Position numbers and translations under genes: made by a program. From Cercis canadensis (Eukaryota > Streptophyta > Magnoliopsida > Fabales > Fabaceae), in contig QAOA01007670.1 of assembly GCA_003255065.1 (NCBI GenBank), forward strand, positions 558,001 to 622,000: DNA of 64,000 bases, read 5' to 3'. Shown here one piece after another: positions 12,882 to 24,000 of the stretch (positions are counted from its first letter, which is position 1; each line of letters begins with the position of its first letter). Below the pieces are notes generated by a model. The model saw only the letters and a list, made by a program, of their open reading frames with translations. It had not been told where the DNA came from and searched no databases.

Positions 12882-14262
12882 ATTGGAAAATATTTAACGT
12901 AATTGTAAGTATTATATCATAAAATTATAATTAAAAAAAAACTAAAAATATTTTAAATAAAGAAAAAGGTAACAGTATTAAATTGAATTTTTTTAATATG
13001 CTATTTTTGTATGCACAAATTTATGGCTGATCATTGAGTAGAAATCATGTATACTAAGCATTATTTAACGACTAATTATATTATAGAAATTTTTTGAAAG
13101 AATACACATTTATTTTTTCTCTTTTTCATTTTTTCCTATAAGTAAATATTTATTGATGAAATGTAATAAATACTATCCCTTTAAAATGAGAAATATATTT
13201 GATATATATACCAAAATTAACTTTTAGGGCGCTATGGTTTTTATGCTGATTATGTAGTTATGCTAACATAGCATGTGTGAGGATCTGTATAATTGGCACT
13301 AAACTCCGTTTTAAACTGACCAAAAATCTACTTCTTTTTATTGGTCCTGCGTGGCACTTTGAATAGTTGTTTGGGAAAAGTCCAATTTACTTTTTTTATG
13401 TGCGGTTTACTCTTAAAATTATAAAAAATTATAAAAAAAACTCTCATTAATTATCCAAATGTGTAAAAAAAAACTCTTGATCCCCATATAGCGGTCCAAA
13501 AATGGTCAAAAAAAGTCTCGTGTCACACATGTAAGAGGAAAATGAAATTGACAAGTAACATTTTCAGTTTATTTTTGGACGGCCGTATGGGGATCGAGAG
13601 TTTTTTACACGTTTTGATGGTTGATAGGAGTTCTTTGTATTTTTTTATAGTTTTCAGGGTAAATCACACATAACTTATAGTTAGAATTGGTAAATTGGAC
13701 TTTTCCCTAATTCTTTTGTTGTAAAGGAAAGTGAAAGTTATAAGATGGTGAGGTGAGTATTATTCGCATTTCTTTTCATTTTTTTTAGAAAAAAAAAATA
13801 AAGAAATAGGCAATTTAATTTCAAATGTGGCTAATGTCATTAAAAGTCAAGTAAATTGACAAATTGATCTATGACAAGATATCTTAATTCTTAGTTTAAT
13901 TCTTGAAAAAATGTTAACGTCAGTTGGGTCCCAAAATTTCATGATTGAACAAGTTTGTTGTTTTACTCAGACAAGTTTAATGGAAAATTAAGTGTCTTTT
14001 TCTTCTTTTTCTAGATGATTATGAGTATCTTTTTCTTGTTGAATTATGAATAAGTACAAAATAACTCAGAAAAGTTTATTTAGGGGTACTTTTAGAGTAG
14101 AACTTCAAATTATTGAACATTACTAGTAGTTGTCTTCATTAATAGTAACAAAACAATAACCATTATTAACAAATAATTCAATAATTTACACTACTTTTTC
14201 TCCCTCATACAACTAATACAATTTAAGTTTAACCAAGCTCAATTGAATATTTTCTTTTACGA
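12882..14262. other. AT-rich intergenic DNA containing a MITE
   Basis: No gene seen. Contains the palindromic Mutator-like MITE at 13373-13707 (separate entry). The rest is low-complexity AT-rich sequence. Confidence 0.6.
13373..13707. mobile_element. Palindromic Mutator-like MITE (~335 bp)
   Basis: Begins GGGAAAAGTCCAATTTAC and ends with the reverse complement (GTAAATTGGACTTTTCCC). The inverted arms extend over roughly 140 bp each, with imperfect pairing through AACTCTTGATCCCCATA and TATGGGGATCGAGAG. Flanks TAGTTGTTT (13364-13372) and TAATTCTTT (13708-13716) match at 7 of 9 positions, consistent with a decayed 9-bp target-site duplication, the size made by Mutator-like transposases. It has no coding capacity. 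A relative lies at 37219-37546. Confidence 0.75.
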
Positions 14263-14701
14263 GGCTCAAATTTTGCTAATTATGCTAGTGTCTAATACTA
14301 ATATGTAATATTGCGAGCATAACAAGTATACAAGTAATATTATTCACAAAGAAAATGATAGAGAATTGGCCGCATTTGTGAATGAAAAAGGGCTCAAATT
14401 TTGCTAATTATGCTAGTTTCTAATACTAATATGTAGTATTGCGAGTACAAAAAGTATACAAGTAACATTATTTGCAGAGAAAATGATAGAGAATTGGCTG
14501 CATTTGTGAATGAAAAAGGGCTCAATTATGCTAGTGTCTAATACTAATATGTAGTATTGCGAGCATAACAAGTATACAAGTAACATTATTCGCAAAGAAA
14601 ATGACAGAGAGTTGGCCGCATTTGTGAATGAAAAAGGGCTCAAATTTTGCAAGTAGCAGAGAAAATGATAAAGAATTGGCCGCATTTGTGAATGAAAAAG
14701 G
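14263..14701. repeat. Minisatellite: ~128-bp unit, three copies plus a deleted fourth
   Basis: Units start GCTCAAATTTTGCTAATTAT and end GCATTTGTGAATGAAAAAGG. Copies: 14263-14391 (129 bp), 14392-14519 (128 bp), 14520-14637 (118 bp, lacks about 9 bp near its start), 14638-14701 (about 64 bp, internal deletion). Units differ by scattered substitutions. Minus-strand open frames across the array arise from the repetition and are not credible genes. Confidence 0.9.
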
Positions 14702-16263
14702 GTTTTTCTGAGCATTTTGTTAGCACATTTTTACCATCTTGTGAAAGGGAATCTATGGCCAAGAAGTCCATGTACAAGTGAATGGAATACCCGTGATACC
14801 ACAGCATAGGCCGTGAGGAGGGTCCACCAGCAATGGCACTTTCTGTTTCTGATGAGTAATGGCACAAGTTCCTCACTATTGAATTGTCAATTAGAGTGAC
14901 AATGAAATTACGAAGACAAAAGACAAAACATAAGGGAAGAAAAGAAGCGTTACACAATGCAAAGAGTAATTAAAATATATTGACTGCTAATTTCACAGTT
15001 GCAGTTGCAGTGGCAGCTACTACATTGTAGACCTTCCCAGACTACTTCAGAATTTCCCCACAAAATATTATTTTCTCAACTTTCATCATTCATTTATATA
15101 TAGGCAAATGCCAAACTGTTAAATAAGTCATAGAAGGATTGGAGCCAATCATATTACACAACTCATGTTGAAGGAAAATGCCGATGAAAATGAGCTTTAA
15201 GTTAAATGCATGATTTAGAAAAACTGAACATGAATCATGTAACATATAATCATGAGGAATGCTAAATACACAAATTGTCCACAGGCAGAATCTGAGTTGG
15301 ACAGAAAAATGTTTAAGTGGGATTACTTGAACTCATTCCGACAATTTGTGTATTTAGCATTACTCATGGACCACCATGTTATATCAGCAGAATGTCTGTT
15401 AGAAACATTAGCTTTCCTTGTATAATCATGGACTAGATTAGGCTCAAAGCCAGAGTCAGAGACCATACTACAGTTGCCACATAACAAATTTGAGTGTTGA
15501 AAAAGGTATGAACCCTGCATTCTGCTTTGTTTACTAGAGGTTTTTCCATTGTTCTCAACATTGAAATGGTTAAACTCATTGACCAATACAGATTTTAAGT
15601 GAACATAAACTTAATGATCACTTAGCCACCTTAAACAATCATAAATAAGAAGTTTAGTTAGTTTCATAAAATCTTCTAACCAAGTGTAGTAAAATCAAAA
15701 AACTAAATCCAATCAACAAGAGAAAAAAAAAATTGAGAAAAGTAGAAGAAGCATTTGCCTTATGAGTAGATAATAATATGCTATGTCTTGCCCACTCTCC
15801 TGCAGAACCCAATATAAAATTGAATTACAAAAAAGAGAGAGCCAGACAAAATAAAATCACCCACACTTGCCCCATACCTGAAAAGCACTCAACCAAGAAA
15901 AGTTACTTCACAGAATTGATTAGCCCACTACTGTTCCCTTGCCATTCAAGACAGCAAAAATAACACCAGCTTAAATGTCAATGAAAGAGATTGTCCTGCC
16001 TTCACCTTTCACATGAATCCCATATGATCCCAATTCAAGTATCCAACGCTGACCAGGGTCCCAGGCAATGACCCTACCATGTATCAAGGAGAACAAAGAT
16101 GAAATCCAAGTAGTTAACGTGAAGGTACAGTAGTTAGGAACTTGAGTGTTTTAACTGCAAGCACATGAATGCAGTGACCATGTCATCAACCAATTCTCCC
16201 ATCTATATAAGCCGATGCAATGTGGACTAGATAAAGAATATAAGGTAAAGAATTCTTGTGAAA
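14702..16263. other. Intergenic DNA upstream of the small plus-strand gene
   Basis: No confident gene. 14702-14960 has somewhat higher complexity, and a minus-strand frame there runs out of the minisatellite, but no family was recognised. A short palindromic element lies at 15251-15368 (separate entry). 16000-16263 is the likely promoter and 5' UTR of the small gene that starts at 16264. Confidence 0.5.
15251..15368. mobile_element. Short palindromic MITE-like element (~118 bp)
   Basis: The left arm 15251-15279 (CATGAG, then AATGCTAAATACACAAATTG) is the inverted complement of 15340-15368 (CAATTTGTGTATTTAGCATT, then CTCATG), with one mismatch seen over about 29 bp. The loop is about 60 bp. 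Size, terminal inverted repeats and lack of coding fit a MITE. No clear target-site duplication was found, so the superfamily is unassigned. Confidence 0.65.
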
Positions 16264-16734
16264 ATGCCCCAGAGTCTGTGCAATTTCCCTACCAAGACAA
16301 GACCCCAAAACACTCTTCTTCAACCCGAAGCTCTTGCTTTTTCCTCAACTTCAACCAAACAAAACATGAATAAATCCAGCACCCTTGCTGCAAGTGATGC
16401 AAAAGAGATGGATGAATCTACTCCAGTAGAAATTGGCACCAGAGGCACAGTTGGGTCTCTCGTTCTGCAAGAAATTGAGTACTTTAACCGGCTCGAATTG
16501 AATTCCCAGGACAGACCACAGAAGAGCAAGTCTCCAATTAGCGACATGGGTTCCTCAGGTAGTACAAATTCCAGGGCCACAAGTGGATCCACAGTAGCGA
16601 GTACAAAGAAAAAGCGAGCAAGTAGCAAGCTCCTACCAAGTATGTGTTCTATGGTGGATGTATCAGACAAGAGTAGGCCAAATGGGACCTCAAAGTTCAG
16701 TTACAGGAATCTCAAGTCCGACACAAAAAATTAG
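16264..16734 (+). CDS. Small plant-specific protein of unknown function (156 aa)
   Basis: Single-exon frame from ATG 16264 to TAG 16732-16734. The product is low in hydrophobic residues and rich in Ser, Thr and Lys. It contains EIGTRGTVGSLVLQEIEYFN near the middle and a Lys/Arg-rich patch KKKRASSK, and is probably intrinsically disordered and possibly nuclear. I do not recognise a named family. GT-x-GT-[VI]-x-SL-x3-E also occurs near the N-terminus of the convergent neighbour at 16740-17240, suggesting the two belong to one family. The codon structure looks like a real gene (no stop in 471 bp of moderately GC-rich sequence within AT-rich DNA). Function is not inferred. Confidence 0.65.
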   Translation: MPQSLCNFPTKTRPQNTLLQPEALAFSSTSTKQNMNKSSTLAASDAKEMDESTPVEIGTRGTVGSLVLQEIEYFNRLELNSQDRPQKSKSPISDMGSSGSTNSRATSGSTVASTKKKRASSKLLPSMCSMVDVSDKSRPNGTSKFSYRNLKSDTKN

Positions 16735-16739
16735 CAAGT

Positions 16740-17240
16740 TTAGACAATGCTCTCGGAGAGCTTTGAGAAACCCAGCTTCTTGAGACGACTTGTTATAGGT
16801 GTAGTCCAAGCTTTATCTGGGTTCCCACATTTTATGTCCACAACTTCAACAATATTAGATATCTTCTTATCATTTTTTTCCCTAATAGGACTTCTGTCCA
16901 CAGCAAAGCTATCAGAACGAAGCATGGGGACTTTATGGGTATGTCTGCCATTAGTTTTTGTTTTCTGGGCAACCCCAGGGCTTCTACGGCTCATGCTCTT
17001 ACTGCTTCCACTGCTACTGGCTTCATCTGATGATTTCCTTGGTTGTAGTCTTTTTGGAGTAGCACTACCACAGGCAACCGAAACAGGAACTGTTGGAGGT
17101 TTACTTCTTGAAGATATCTGCTTGTGTGATGGAGAAGAGATCTGATCCAATTCCCTTGTCATTAATGAACTGATTGTTCCAGTGGTCCCTAACTTGATGG
17201 ACCCTCCACCACCCTTGATGCCCTCCAGAGTCTGAGCCAT
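16740..17240 (-). CDS. Small plant-specific Ser-rich protein of unknown function (166 aa)
   Basis: Minus-strand frame from ATG 17240 (MAQTLEGIKGGGGSIK) to TAA 16740-16742. The N-terminal motif KLGTTGTISSLMTREL is followed by a disordered stretch rich in Ser, Lys and Pro. The C-terminal part has NGRHTHKVPMLRSDSF, and the end (TSRLKKLGFSKLSESIV) looks conserved. I recall homologous plant proteins of unknown function starting MAQTLE-x-IKGGGGSIK but no assigned role. The stop is 5 bp from the stop of the plus-strand neighbour, so the 3' UTRs must overlap the opposite coding region. The 5' UTR may be spliced, since a possible promoter lies near 18.1-18.3 kb, but this is not demonstrated. Confidence 0.75.
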   Translation of the reverse strand: MAQTLEGIKGGGGSIKLGTTGTISSLMTRELDQISSPSHKQISSRSKPPTVPVSVACGSATPKRLQPRKSSDEASSSGSSKSMSRRSPGVAQKTKTNGRHTHKVPMLRSDSFAVDRSPIREKNDKKISNIVEVVDIKCGNPDKAWTTPITSRLKKLGFSKLSESIV

Positions 17241-20200
17241 GCTTCTTTTAGCTCCAACCAAAAATCCGAGTATGCAATTCTTTGAGATAGATTTTCCCAG
17301 CAGAATAAATCAGTGATCTGTCATACATAGCATCATCCAATGCTTTCAGATGTAGATACTGTATTCAAATAATAATATACTCTAATTTCTCACAAAAGTA
17401 ATCACTAGTTCTACACTATATTTATGAAATTTTATGCTGCAAAAGAAGGAAACCCATTTTACAGTAACACAAAATAGGAGTGGGGCAACGAAAAAGGGAT
17501 GCATTATTGTGTGCATAAACTTGTATTTGTTTGTGAATGTGCAAGTCATCAATCAACAAGATCTCAAGAAAACAGGCCAACACAACTTAAAAACATGATT
17601 TTGTCTCAATAAGACCAGAACCATAAACTATAATTTCAAGATCAGAATGCAGACTGCAATCATCTATTATGCAGCTGAGCCCATGGAAAGAGGAAAAAGA
17701 AAAAGCACAGCAAAGAAAAGAAAAGAAATTTGCCCATAAAGCAGAATACTACTCCTGAGGCCAAAAAGTGAGATTGAAACAGAATCAAATCTAAAAGTTA
17801 AAAAACAATCCAGCCCAAAGGATTTCTGTAGCAAAACCCCAGGGAAGGTCACACCCAACTCAACTAACATCACCAGAAGACAGCAAAATCAAACTCAAGA
17901 AATCCACAAAATTCATAATCTGAAGGCTTATAGACAAACAGAAAACTAACACTCTACTTTGAAAGAATGAATCAGCCTCTACAATTTAATCAAACAAACT
18001 GCCTCATATTCATTGATTTTGATCCTAAAACCCCATTATTATGCTGCAAATGAGAACAGATTTTAGATCTAGCATGGAACAGAAAAGACCATAGAGAGTG
18101 GAAAAGAAGTTCGGAATCGTACCCATAAGCATGAGCTGTGCTTTCATCCACAGCTTCGCACGTTTTGGTGAGTGTAGATTCGAAACCGACCCAACAAGGA
18201 TGTAAACAAAAAAGGTAATCTCTTTCTACATAATCTTATGCTAAAATCACTGAAAATGAAACTTTAACATGTTTGACAAAGTGTTCTTCTACAACATAGT
18301 ATCTAGTTGAACTTTTAGACGCACGTTCATGTCTTATTTGGAGTGTGTCGGAACAGCTGCTATTTGATTGGACTCAAATAATTGTAGGCATGGCGAGGTT
18401 AATTTTCATACAAAATAATCATAATTTCGTATATTTGAGCAATTTCAAAATCTAAAAAAGAATCGGGTTAAATTGATTTTAAATATGAATATTTATATTT
18501 TATACTAAACTATTTATTAATGATATCTTAAAATGCAATGCATGGGGCTAAATAAGTTTTTGAGTTTGAGAATAACAAAGTATGTTATTTCCTTGCGGGG
18601 ATTCTATGATACTACATAAATATGTCATACTACACTGACGTGGCAAACATACATAATTTTTATATTTTATTATATATAAAATATAATTTATTTAATTTTT
18701 TAAACAAACTTAAAAACAGTTAATTTATACACATGTCATTCATTTATTGATTATTTCTATGTAATATGACATACATAAATACTAAAAATATCTAAAAATC
18801 TCCTGGTCTAATTTCATTTTAAAACAATTTTGTAAGAAGTAAATGGGCTCTTAAAAAAAAAAGTATTTTTCTTTTTTTGCTAAGTAAGTCATGCAATGCA
18901 CCAATAGTGAGTGGACGGTGCCGCTAAAGTCATCAGCAAATTACGGTTCTTGCCGGCCCATTATGTGGTCACTGAGTCAGAGACAGGATTTTGAATTGGG
19001 GACACCTACCCCACCCACGCTTCCATCTGCATCATTTAATAAAAAAAATTTCCTTGAAATAGAATTAGATTAAATTAATAAGATGTCTTTTTTTCTTTTT
19101 CTTTTGTTAATTCTCGAAGTTCCAAGCTCTCAAGCTTTCTATAATATCATATTTTCATTTAATGTGTATGAAAAGTATGTAAAGCAAAGAAATATCCTTT
19201 GAAAAGAAGATTAAATAAAAATGAAAAATAGTGGAAGATCGAAATATTAATATTTTCAATTACTTAAATTAAAATTTTATTTTATTTTAATTTTCATTAA
19301 CTTGAAAAAACAATTTCTTAAAATGTAATTATTAATTTGTTTATTTGTTATTATATTAATATCTACTTAAATATTGGTTATTATTTTCTTTTTGTAATAT
19401 AATTGGGAGGTTATTGTTAGTTGTATAGCAAAATGTCAAATTTCACTTTTTTTTTTCTATAGCTAAATAGTAATTGTATTTACAAATAAGAGAATACGGG
19501 AAAGGGAGTAAAAGGACCATGGCTAAGAGCACGTTCTATTGAACTATGACTCTTTCTCATCAAATTTCACTTGTTTGCTACTTGCATGTAATAGTAAAAA
19601 TAAAGATAACTAAATACCAAATGACTTGCAATAGTTTTTAAGGCTTTCAAGTTTTATATTCAAACTTTGAGTCATAGTTAAAATATTTAAAAAGATAAAG
19701 ATAACTAATGATCAATAAATCTAGTGACACATCCTTAATAATAAGAATAAGAATATTTAATATTAAAAATTATATTTTTGCGTGTTGATAACAAAACTAT
19801 TATGCTAGCCAACATATTTGAAGACTCAAAACAAAGTTTTATACTTAAATATTGTATCATGTTATGGAACAAGCATACCAAAAGATCTATGTAGCATAAG
19901 TAGGGTTTTGTACTGCATTTTAAAAAAAATAGGAGTATGGGGGTATGCTATGTCATATTAATAATTTAATTTATATAAATATAAAGTCTAATTATAAAAA
20001 ATATAGATGTTCAACAAATACATCAATCCATAAATCTATTTTTTATTTTCTATTTAGTCCATGTAGATGAGCCTTAAAAATTAAATGAGTCTAATTCAAT
20101 TAATGAAAATAATATAATAAACATAAAAAAAAAAAAAAAGACAAATTTTCATTGTCCCCTACCTTGGTAAATCTCTAAATCCCCAAATTGAAATACCCCA

Positions 20201-21024
20201 AAACACAATCTCAACCTCTCCATTGCAGTGTCTCTCTTGCCTTCCTCTCTCTCCCTCAACCTCTCCACCGCTCTCTTCCTCGCCCTCCTCCTTTCCACGC
20301 TTCCCTTCCTAAACCAGGCAAAACAAAAAAAAAATTGAAAGGTAAACGTTTTTTAAAGGGGAACGCATTTCGCATTTCGAAATCGTCTCCAAAACGGGTA
20401 TACCCCCAATTTGCCGTTTCAGTGCTACAGAGCAAAGGATACTTGTTCATCAAAGATTTTTTTTTTCCTCTGGTATTCTTTATCAAATAAATTATTTGCA
20501 TGTAACAAAAAAAAAAAATTATTTGCATACCATAGGAAAGCATGTGACCTGCACATGATTGTCCACGTCCCACATTTGATCTACTTGGCATCAGTCAACG
20601 AGAAAATGCCTGCCACTTCACTGCCATGTAACTACGAACTCTAGGATTTGATGCGTCAAGGCCTCTCTCTCTCTCTGTCTCTCTCCCCCCTCTCCCTCTC
20701 TTCCCTTCTCTCTGTAGCAATAAGCACTGAGAAGCTGAGAAGCTCCGATTTTGTAATGGAATATAAGCTCTCTCTTCGTCTTCGCTGATTATTGTAATCC
20801 AAAACCCTCGGTGTGTTCTTCTGATGCATTAGACGTTTGCTGGGTTGTGATGGTTGAGAAGATGTTTTCCAGTTTGTGGGAGTGATTCGTGAAGGTTAAG
20901 TTTTGTTTGCCGTTGTGGAACATTTCCTTGATGCCCAGAAAAAAAGAATCAATAGAGTATCAATTCCACGTCTAAAAGAGCAAGAATTTTTGTGAAATTG
21001 CTGTGATAATCACTGGGTAGAAGC
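17241..21024. other. Divergent intergenic region and 5' UTRs
   Basis: 17241-18200 probably holds the 5' UTR and promoter of the minus-strand small gene. 18200-20640 is AT-rich without a credible gene. 20663-20705 is a CT microsatellite. 20700-21024 reads as the 5' UTR and promoter-proximal DNA of GPI8. No RNA gene or complete transposon was recognised. Confidence 0.5.
20663..20705. repeat. CT-rich microsatellite in the GPI8 5' region
   Basis: CTCTCTCTCTCTGTCTCTCTC-type tract just upstream of the GPI8 coding start. Pyrimidine-rich tracts of this kind are common in plant 5' UTRs and core promoters; a role here is inference. Confidence 0.7.
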
Positions 21025-24000
21025 ATGGGGTTCCCGATCTATGGCTTTTTGAAGTTCCCTATGGGGGTGCTGGTGTTGTTGCTGGTATGTTTGAGCAATA
21101 TCAGCAATTGCGTGACATATTCATCAGCTTCTTCTTCCTCTGAGACCACGATGCATACGAATAATTGGGCTGTTTTGGTCTGCACATCTCGCTTCTGGTA
21201 AATCAAGCTTCCATTTTTAATTTATAATCTTTATTTTGCACGAAAAAATCATACTCATATCCTTTATTTATTTTGTTTTTGTGTATCAGTTTTTAATCTT
21301 TATTGTGTGTGGAGGAATAATCTCCCATATAGCTATTTAGTGTTTAATTTTCTTAGTTTCTGTCGACTAGTTAAGTGAGTATTCTTGGCAACAGTACATA
21401 TAGCAGAAACTTGAATTTCAGTTCACCTTTGAAGTCATAGTTGTATAACTTTACCAGTATACTAAATTTGCTGCTTCCTGTGTTTAGGTTTAATTATCGG
21501 CATATGGCCAATACTTTATCATTGTATAGGTAAGTATCCAGTTTTAGCTTTATATTTTATTGTTTAATTTTTTTTTTATGGTAATGGTCAATTGGTCATT
21601 TTAGTTTCCTTGCCATTCAGGACAGTTAAGCGGCTAGGAATACCTGATGAGAGGATAATACTCATGCTGGCAGATGACATGGCATGTAATGCTAGAAACA
21701 AGTACCCTGCCCAAGTTTTTAATAATGAAAACCATAAACTTAACTTGTATGGGGATAACGTGGAGGTGAGTTTTATTGCATGCAATTTTTATTTTTAACT
21801 CTTTTATAGAGCACTTGCCTAGTGTTAGCTTTGTCACTTTGTCTCATCACAAACCAAACTAGGAGGGTACTAACCCAGGGTTTCTTCACAAATTACAAAC
21901 ACTCAAGTAAATCCTTTGTGGATTGGAGCTTCTTCATTAGCTCATCAAATTCAAAAATGTGTTTAACTACTTGTGTGTAGTCATTATGATAGATTTTAGT
22001 TTATAGAGTTATATGTTACGTAGATGAAACATACCTAGTAGTCATCATCTTGCATGTGCTCTTCTTTGCTTAGAGTTCAGGATTTTCTTGTAAAACTGAA
22101 TTTCCTCTGGAAATGCAATATCCTAGAATCATTGAGTTTGTCAGGATATGAGGTGCTATTTTGAGCACAATGAAGAAAGTTGTATGTAGTTATTACTTCT
22201 TGCATTTTGAGGTTAATACTCTTGCTGCAAATACTTCTTATCAAAGACAAAACTGCTTTTCTGTCTCCCAATTCATTTCAAAAGACTTTATTTACAGATA
22301 AGGGGAGTACTTTAGTCTTGTACAGTGCATGACTTGAGCGTGGGCTTCACCATATTAGCCTTGTTGGCTGTATGCTATTGTAAATAACATGTAAATATTT
22401 TTAATTTTTCCTACTAATCAATGTGTAAATATATAGTTTATATTTAATATTTGTACATTTTGATAGAAGTACATACACATTTTTATTGTGTATTTGATTA
22501 ATTTATCCTATTTTAAAATTTGTAAGTAATTAAGGATTAATATCAAGGGTAAGTTTCTTGAGCCTAATGAACCTAATTGAGCCAGGTTCAAGCCTGGTTG
22601 ATAACTTTGGTGAGTCAGGCCTGAATCTAGCGGAGCCTGGCTCCACTTGTGTTTTGGGCACTCCTAGTGCCATGGTTTGTTAGCCATAACACTTCTCTGA
22701 TAGTTATCCAAATTCTCCATTTATTTTTTGAAAATTTCATTTGCATTCAGAAAATATATTTTGCTTGCATTGAATAACTTTATGTTCTTTTTCACACAAT
22801 GTAATGTTTTCTAAGAAGAGAAGAACATGGTGCAGCAGTGTTATAATGTGCAAGGGTCATAACTCTATGAACCCCCGTGTTTCATTCTCTTTTCTCTTCC
22901 CATTGATGTCAACCAAGACTTCCTATTTATCTTTTCAACTTGTTTTAGGGTCTTGATATGCAGTATTTTTCAGAGGCTCATCATTCTGCCTGCAATTTCT
23001 CAGGTTGATTATCGTGGCTATGAAGTGACAGTTGAAAACTTTTTACGGGTACTGACAGGTCGTCATGAGACTGCTGTTCCAAGGTCTAAGCGTCTTCTTA
23101 GTGATGAAGGAAGTCACATTCTTCTGTATATGACAGGGCATGGGGGTGATGAGTTCTTGAAATTTCAGGATTCTGAAGAGCTCCAAAGTCATGATTTAGC
23201 TGATGCTGTGAAGCAAATGAAAGAGAAGCATAGGTGTGATTTCTTTCTTCATTAGTGTGTTTGTGTCTTTGGAATTATAAAATTGTATACTGGGCTAGAA
23301 AAAGAAAGAGACTCTAAGGGCTATGGTTACATATACTTATCATTTCTGAAAATCTTTTTGGTTATATATTGGGATGATACCAGGACCCTCTTGGGACTCC
23401 TGATATGGATGCTCAAGTTGAAGGTAGAATTTTTTTCCTGGCAAATATTTTATGAAACTAGACTTTTTCATGATGAAAATACCACATTACAATTGGCTTT
23501 ATATCTGTTAGCTATTTTACATTTTGTGACCATCAAATCATATTCTCTTCACTGGACAATGAACTGGTGTTTTTCATGGTAATGGGATTTATTAGGTTTA
23601 AGGAGCTGCTGATAATGGTGGACACTTGCCAAGCTGCTACTCTCTTCTCACAGGTATGAAATTGCTTTTGGATAGCTGGCTATTGGGAAACTCATATGTC
23701 AGCCCTCATGAAACAAGTTAAATTTAGTCTTTATGGATTTTGCCTTCCTTCAAAACTTAGTCAATAGTATCATAGAAGTGCAAAATGTTGACCTTGGAGT
23801 TGATACATACCTTAATTTTAGTGCAGCCCATGTGTTGTAAATATGTCAATATGTTGAGTTATGTCTTCATTTGTTGCATGGGGATATGAAGAAGTCTGAA
23901 CTCAGTTAGTGGTGTTTGTTCGCTGTGAGGTTGTTTAACTGCTGTTGCAATGGCTTTTGACTTGACAGTGGTTAAAGATATGACATTAAGGTTTAAATAA

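Noticed and set aside
14413-14957. Minus-strand frames with repeated FFIHKC-type words
   Set aside because: They arise from the minisatellite; no recognised domain, start context or splice pattern.
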